A DNA stretch of 14,033 nt from an uncultured Clostridia bacterium (lineage in GTDB: Bacteria > Bacillota > Clostridia > Oscillospirales > Oscillospiraceae), in the NCBI GenBank assembly GCA_947169005.1, contig CAMVOG010000031.1, forward strand, positions 1 through 14,033, in the 5' to 3' direction. A program made the position numbers and the translations under genes. This document shows positions 12,847-14,033 of this stretch, piece after piece. Below the pieces are notes generated by a model. The model saw only the letters and a list, made by a program, of their open reading frames with translations. It was not told the origin of the DNA and ran no database searches. Positions within the stretch are counted from its first letter, which is position 1; each line of letters starts with the position of its first letter.

Positions 12847-13386
12847 ATGCAGATTCAAAACGCCATGGACGCGATTCTGGACCGCCGGAGCGTCCGCCAG
12901 TACAAGCCGGACCCCATCTCCGAGGAGCAGTACGAGGCCGTCATGCAGGCCTTTGACTGGGCCCCCACCGCCCGGAACGAGCAGGAGATCCGCGCCATTG
13001 TGGTGCGGGATGGGGAGCTGCTGCAAGCCTTCGCCAAGGACTTTGAGGCCTATGGAGCCAAGGAAGGGCGCGTTTTCAAGAATTTCTATTTCAGCGCCCC
13101 CATGTTCATTTTCCTGGTGGGGCCCAGGGACTTTCCCTTCACCGCCATTGACGCCGGCATCACAGCCGAAAACATGGCCATCGCCGCCCAGAGCGTGGGC
13201 CTGGGTTCCCTTATCATCGGCTGCCTGCGACTCTATCTCCAGGACGAGGCCAGCGCCGAGTGGCGCAAGCGCTTCGGCATCCGGGACGACGAGATGTTCA
13301 CCGTCGGCGTGGCTCTGGGGACCCCGACAAATCACGATCAGCCCAAGCCCAAGCGGAAGCCCGGCAAAATCACGGTGATCGAGTGA
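12847..13386 (+). CDS. Nitroreductase family FMN oxidoreductase
   Basis: The 179-residue protein is a cytoplasmic flavoenzyme of the nitroreductase superfamily, which uses NAD(P)H to reduce nitro compounds, quinones or similar acceptors; the natural substrate is unknown. Family marks are the FMN-phosphate contact RRSVRQYKPDPISEEQ (13-28), APTARNEQ (39-46, usually APSAxNxQPW), and TAENMAIAAQSVGLGSLIIG (106-125). A GTPTNHDQPKPKRKP tail (158-172) is typical of the short clostridial members. The ATG at 12847 is chosen because AAAGGAGAT ends 6 bases before it; an in-frame ATG at 12829 lies upstream of that site. The gene is divergent from parA and is followed by the hairpin at 13430-13453. Confidence 0.9.
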   Translation: MQIQNAMDAILDRRSVRQYKPDPISEEQYEAVMQAFDWAPTARNEQEIRAIVVRDGELLQAFAKDFEAYGAKEGRVFKNFYFSAPMFIFLVGPRDFPFTAIDAGITAENMAIAAQSVGLGSLIIGCLRLYLQDEASAEWRKRFGIRDDEMFTVGVALGTPTNHDQPKPKRKPGKITVIE

Positions 13387-13490
13387 TTCAGGACTCAGAA
13401 GCAGTAACTCAGGACTCAGCAAATCGGAGTGGGGCGGCCAGAAGGCCGCCCCATTCTCTGAGCTCTGAACTATGATCTCTGAACTATTAA
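13385..13490. repeat. Heptamer-repeat inverted element around a GC hairpin
   Basis: Five 7-base units on the left (13385-13419: GATTCAG, GACTCAG, AAGCAGT, AACTCAG, GACTCAG) face five units of the opposite sense on the right (13456-13490: CTCTGAG, CTCTGAA, CTATGAT, CTCTGAA, CTATTAA). The GC stem at 13431-13452 lies between them. The third unit is the odd one in both arms. The element fills the gap between the nitroreductase and gpr stop codons and just overlaps both. It resembles the short-period repeats found around intergenic hairpins in some Firmicutes, but I cannot assign it to a named family. Confidence 0.7.
13430..13453. terminator. Hairpin between the convergent nitroreductase and gpr genes
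   Basis: GGGGCGGCC (13431-13439) pairs perfectly with GGCCGCCCC (13444-13452) around an AGAA loop, and a T-A pair extends the stem. Neither side has a long T-run, so it is a probable but weak two-way terminator, perhaps helped by the flanking repeats. Confidence 0.65.
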
Positions 13491-14033
13491 AGCATCATTT
13501 CCACGTCTTCGACGGTCAGGCCCTCGTGCAGGGCAAGGTCGATGCCGAGGCCGATGAGCTTGCCCGCGTCCCGCACCTGGCTGTCGATGAGGCGGGGCGT
13601 CACGAAAAGCTCCTCCCCGACCCCGGAAAGCAGCCCCTCCGGCGGCTCCTCGGTCCCCGCCTCCCGCAAGAGGTCCGCAGCCAGGGTCCCCGCGTCCACC
13701 ACCGTGGGGACGCCCACCGCGATCACGGGGACGCCGAGAGTCGCCGCGCTCAGCTCCGCCCGGGCGTTGCCCACGCCGGAGCCGGGAACGATGCCTGTGT
13801 CCGCGAGCTGCACCGTGCGGCAGATGCGGCGCAGACGGCGGGCAGCCAGGGCGTCCACGGCAATGACGGCGGCGGGGCGCACGCAGTCCGTCACGGCCCG
13901 GATCAGCTCGGCGCTCTCCAGCCCCGTTACGCCCATGACCCCCGTTTCCAGGGCGCAGACAGGCCGCAGGCCGGAAAAGCTCTCCGGCATGGCCCGCAGC
14001 AGATGCCGGGGCGCCAGGGTGTGGCGGATCGCC
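13487..14033 (-). CDS. gpr: Germination protease GPR, C-terminal part (5' end beyond window)
   Basis: GPR is the protease that degrades small acid-soluble spore proteins when endospores germinate. The frame stays open from the stop at 13487-13489 to the right edge, giving about 181 residues, roughly the C-terminal half of the family's usual length. The visible landmarks, in order, are RHLLRAMPE, then GVMGVTGLESAELI, then VIAVDALAARRLRRI, and DTGIVPGSGVGNARAELSA. GVPVIAVGVPTVVDA follows, with a helical end (GLTVEDVEMML). These blocks are characteristic of GPR (peptidase family A25). Its presence shows that the organism is, or descends from, an endospore former. The first in-frame ATG at 13990 is internal and is not the start, because family-conserved residues precede it. 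It converges with the nitroreductase gene. Confidence 0.95.
   Translation of the reverse strand, partial: AIRHTLAPRHLLRAMPESFSGLRPVCALETGVMGVTGLESAELIRAVTDCVRPAAVIAVDALAARRLRRICRTVQLADTGIVPGSGVGNARAELSAATLGVPVIAVGVPTVVDAGTLAADLLREAGTEEPPEGLLSGVGEELFVTPRLIDSQVRDAGKLIGLGIDLALHEGLTVEDVEMML

Noticed and set aside
12748..13422. 224-codon open frame on the minus strand
   Set aside because: It is antisense to the nitroreductase and runs through a parS site and the intergenic region.
13385..13490. CRISPR-like array
   Set aside because: The units are 7 bases long with no spacers and face each other around a hairpin, which does not fit a CRISPR repeat-spacer pattern.

Overview
The window is protein-dense, GC-rich DNA. 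It most likely comes from a spore-forming, anaerobic gut Clostridium of the Oscillospiraceae kind. The pointers are a germination protease (gpr), an SLH-domain surface protein, a BspA-type leucine-rich-repeat protein with a dockerin, a biotin-dependent sodium-pump-type decarboxylase set, and perfect Firmicutes-type parS sites beside parAB. The taxonomic placement is inference. No rRNA, tRNA, CRISPR array or insertion sequence was seen, and no gap between genes exceeds about 210 bases.

Layout, left to right. (1) 1-554: the C-terminal end of a secreted LRR/dockerin protein, closed by a strong hairpin terminator that also appears to carry the promoter of the next gene. (2) 673-1590: a sugar-phosphate-type nucleotidyltransferase, ending at a 14-bp hairpin shared with the convergent gene. 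(3) 1668-4977, minus strand: an SLH surface protein, a zinc-ribbon membrane protein, a DUF1295 membrane enzyme and a divergent Lgt-like protein. (4) 5052-12640, minus strand: one long series of closely packed genes. In transcription order these are parA, parB, serS, mscL, an unknown membrane-anchored protein, rsmG, a carboxyltransferase alpha subunit, an OadG-like subunit, a biotin carrier protein, a 78-residue unknown and a DUF4190-like protein. The series starts at a good sigma-A promoter (12682-12709) and ends at a hairpin plus T-run terminator (5005-5038). Two parB/serS codons overlap, and several genes start with GTG or TTG. (5) 12641-12846: the divergent parA/nitroreductase intergenic region with two parS sites 40 bp apart. 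(6) 12847-13386: a nitroreductase on the plus strand. (7) 13385-13490: a symmetric element of 7-bp repeats around a GC hairpin. (8) 13487-14033: the C-terminal part of gpr, whose 5' end lies beyond the right edge.

How the genes work together. ParA, ParB and the parS sites form the chromosome-segregation centre, so the window probably lies near the replication origin. rsmG, a usual neighbour of parAB, is here separated from them by serS, mscL and an unknown gene. The decarboxylase set has the carboxyltransferase without a fused biotin domain, a separate biotin carrier and a gamma-type membrane subunit. The sodium-pumping beta subunit is not in the window.

No wholly new system could be shown. 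The best candidates for a second look are the Lgt-like/DUF1295 pair with altered catalytic residues, the heptamer-repeat hairpin element, and a third, degenerate parS-like site inside the operon.
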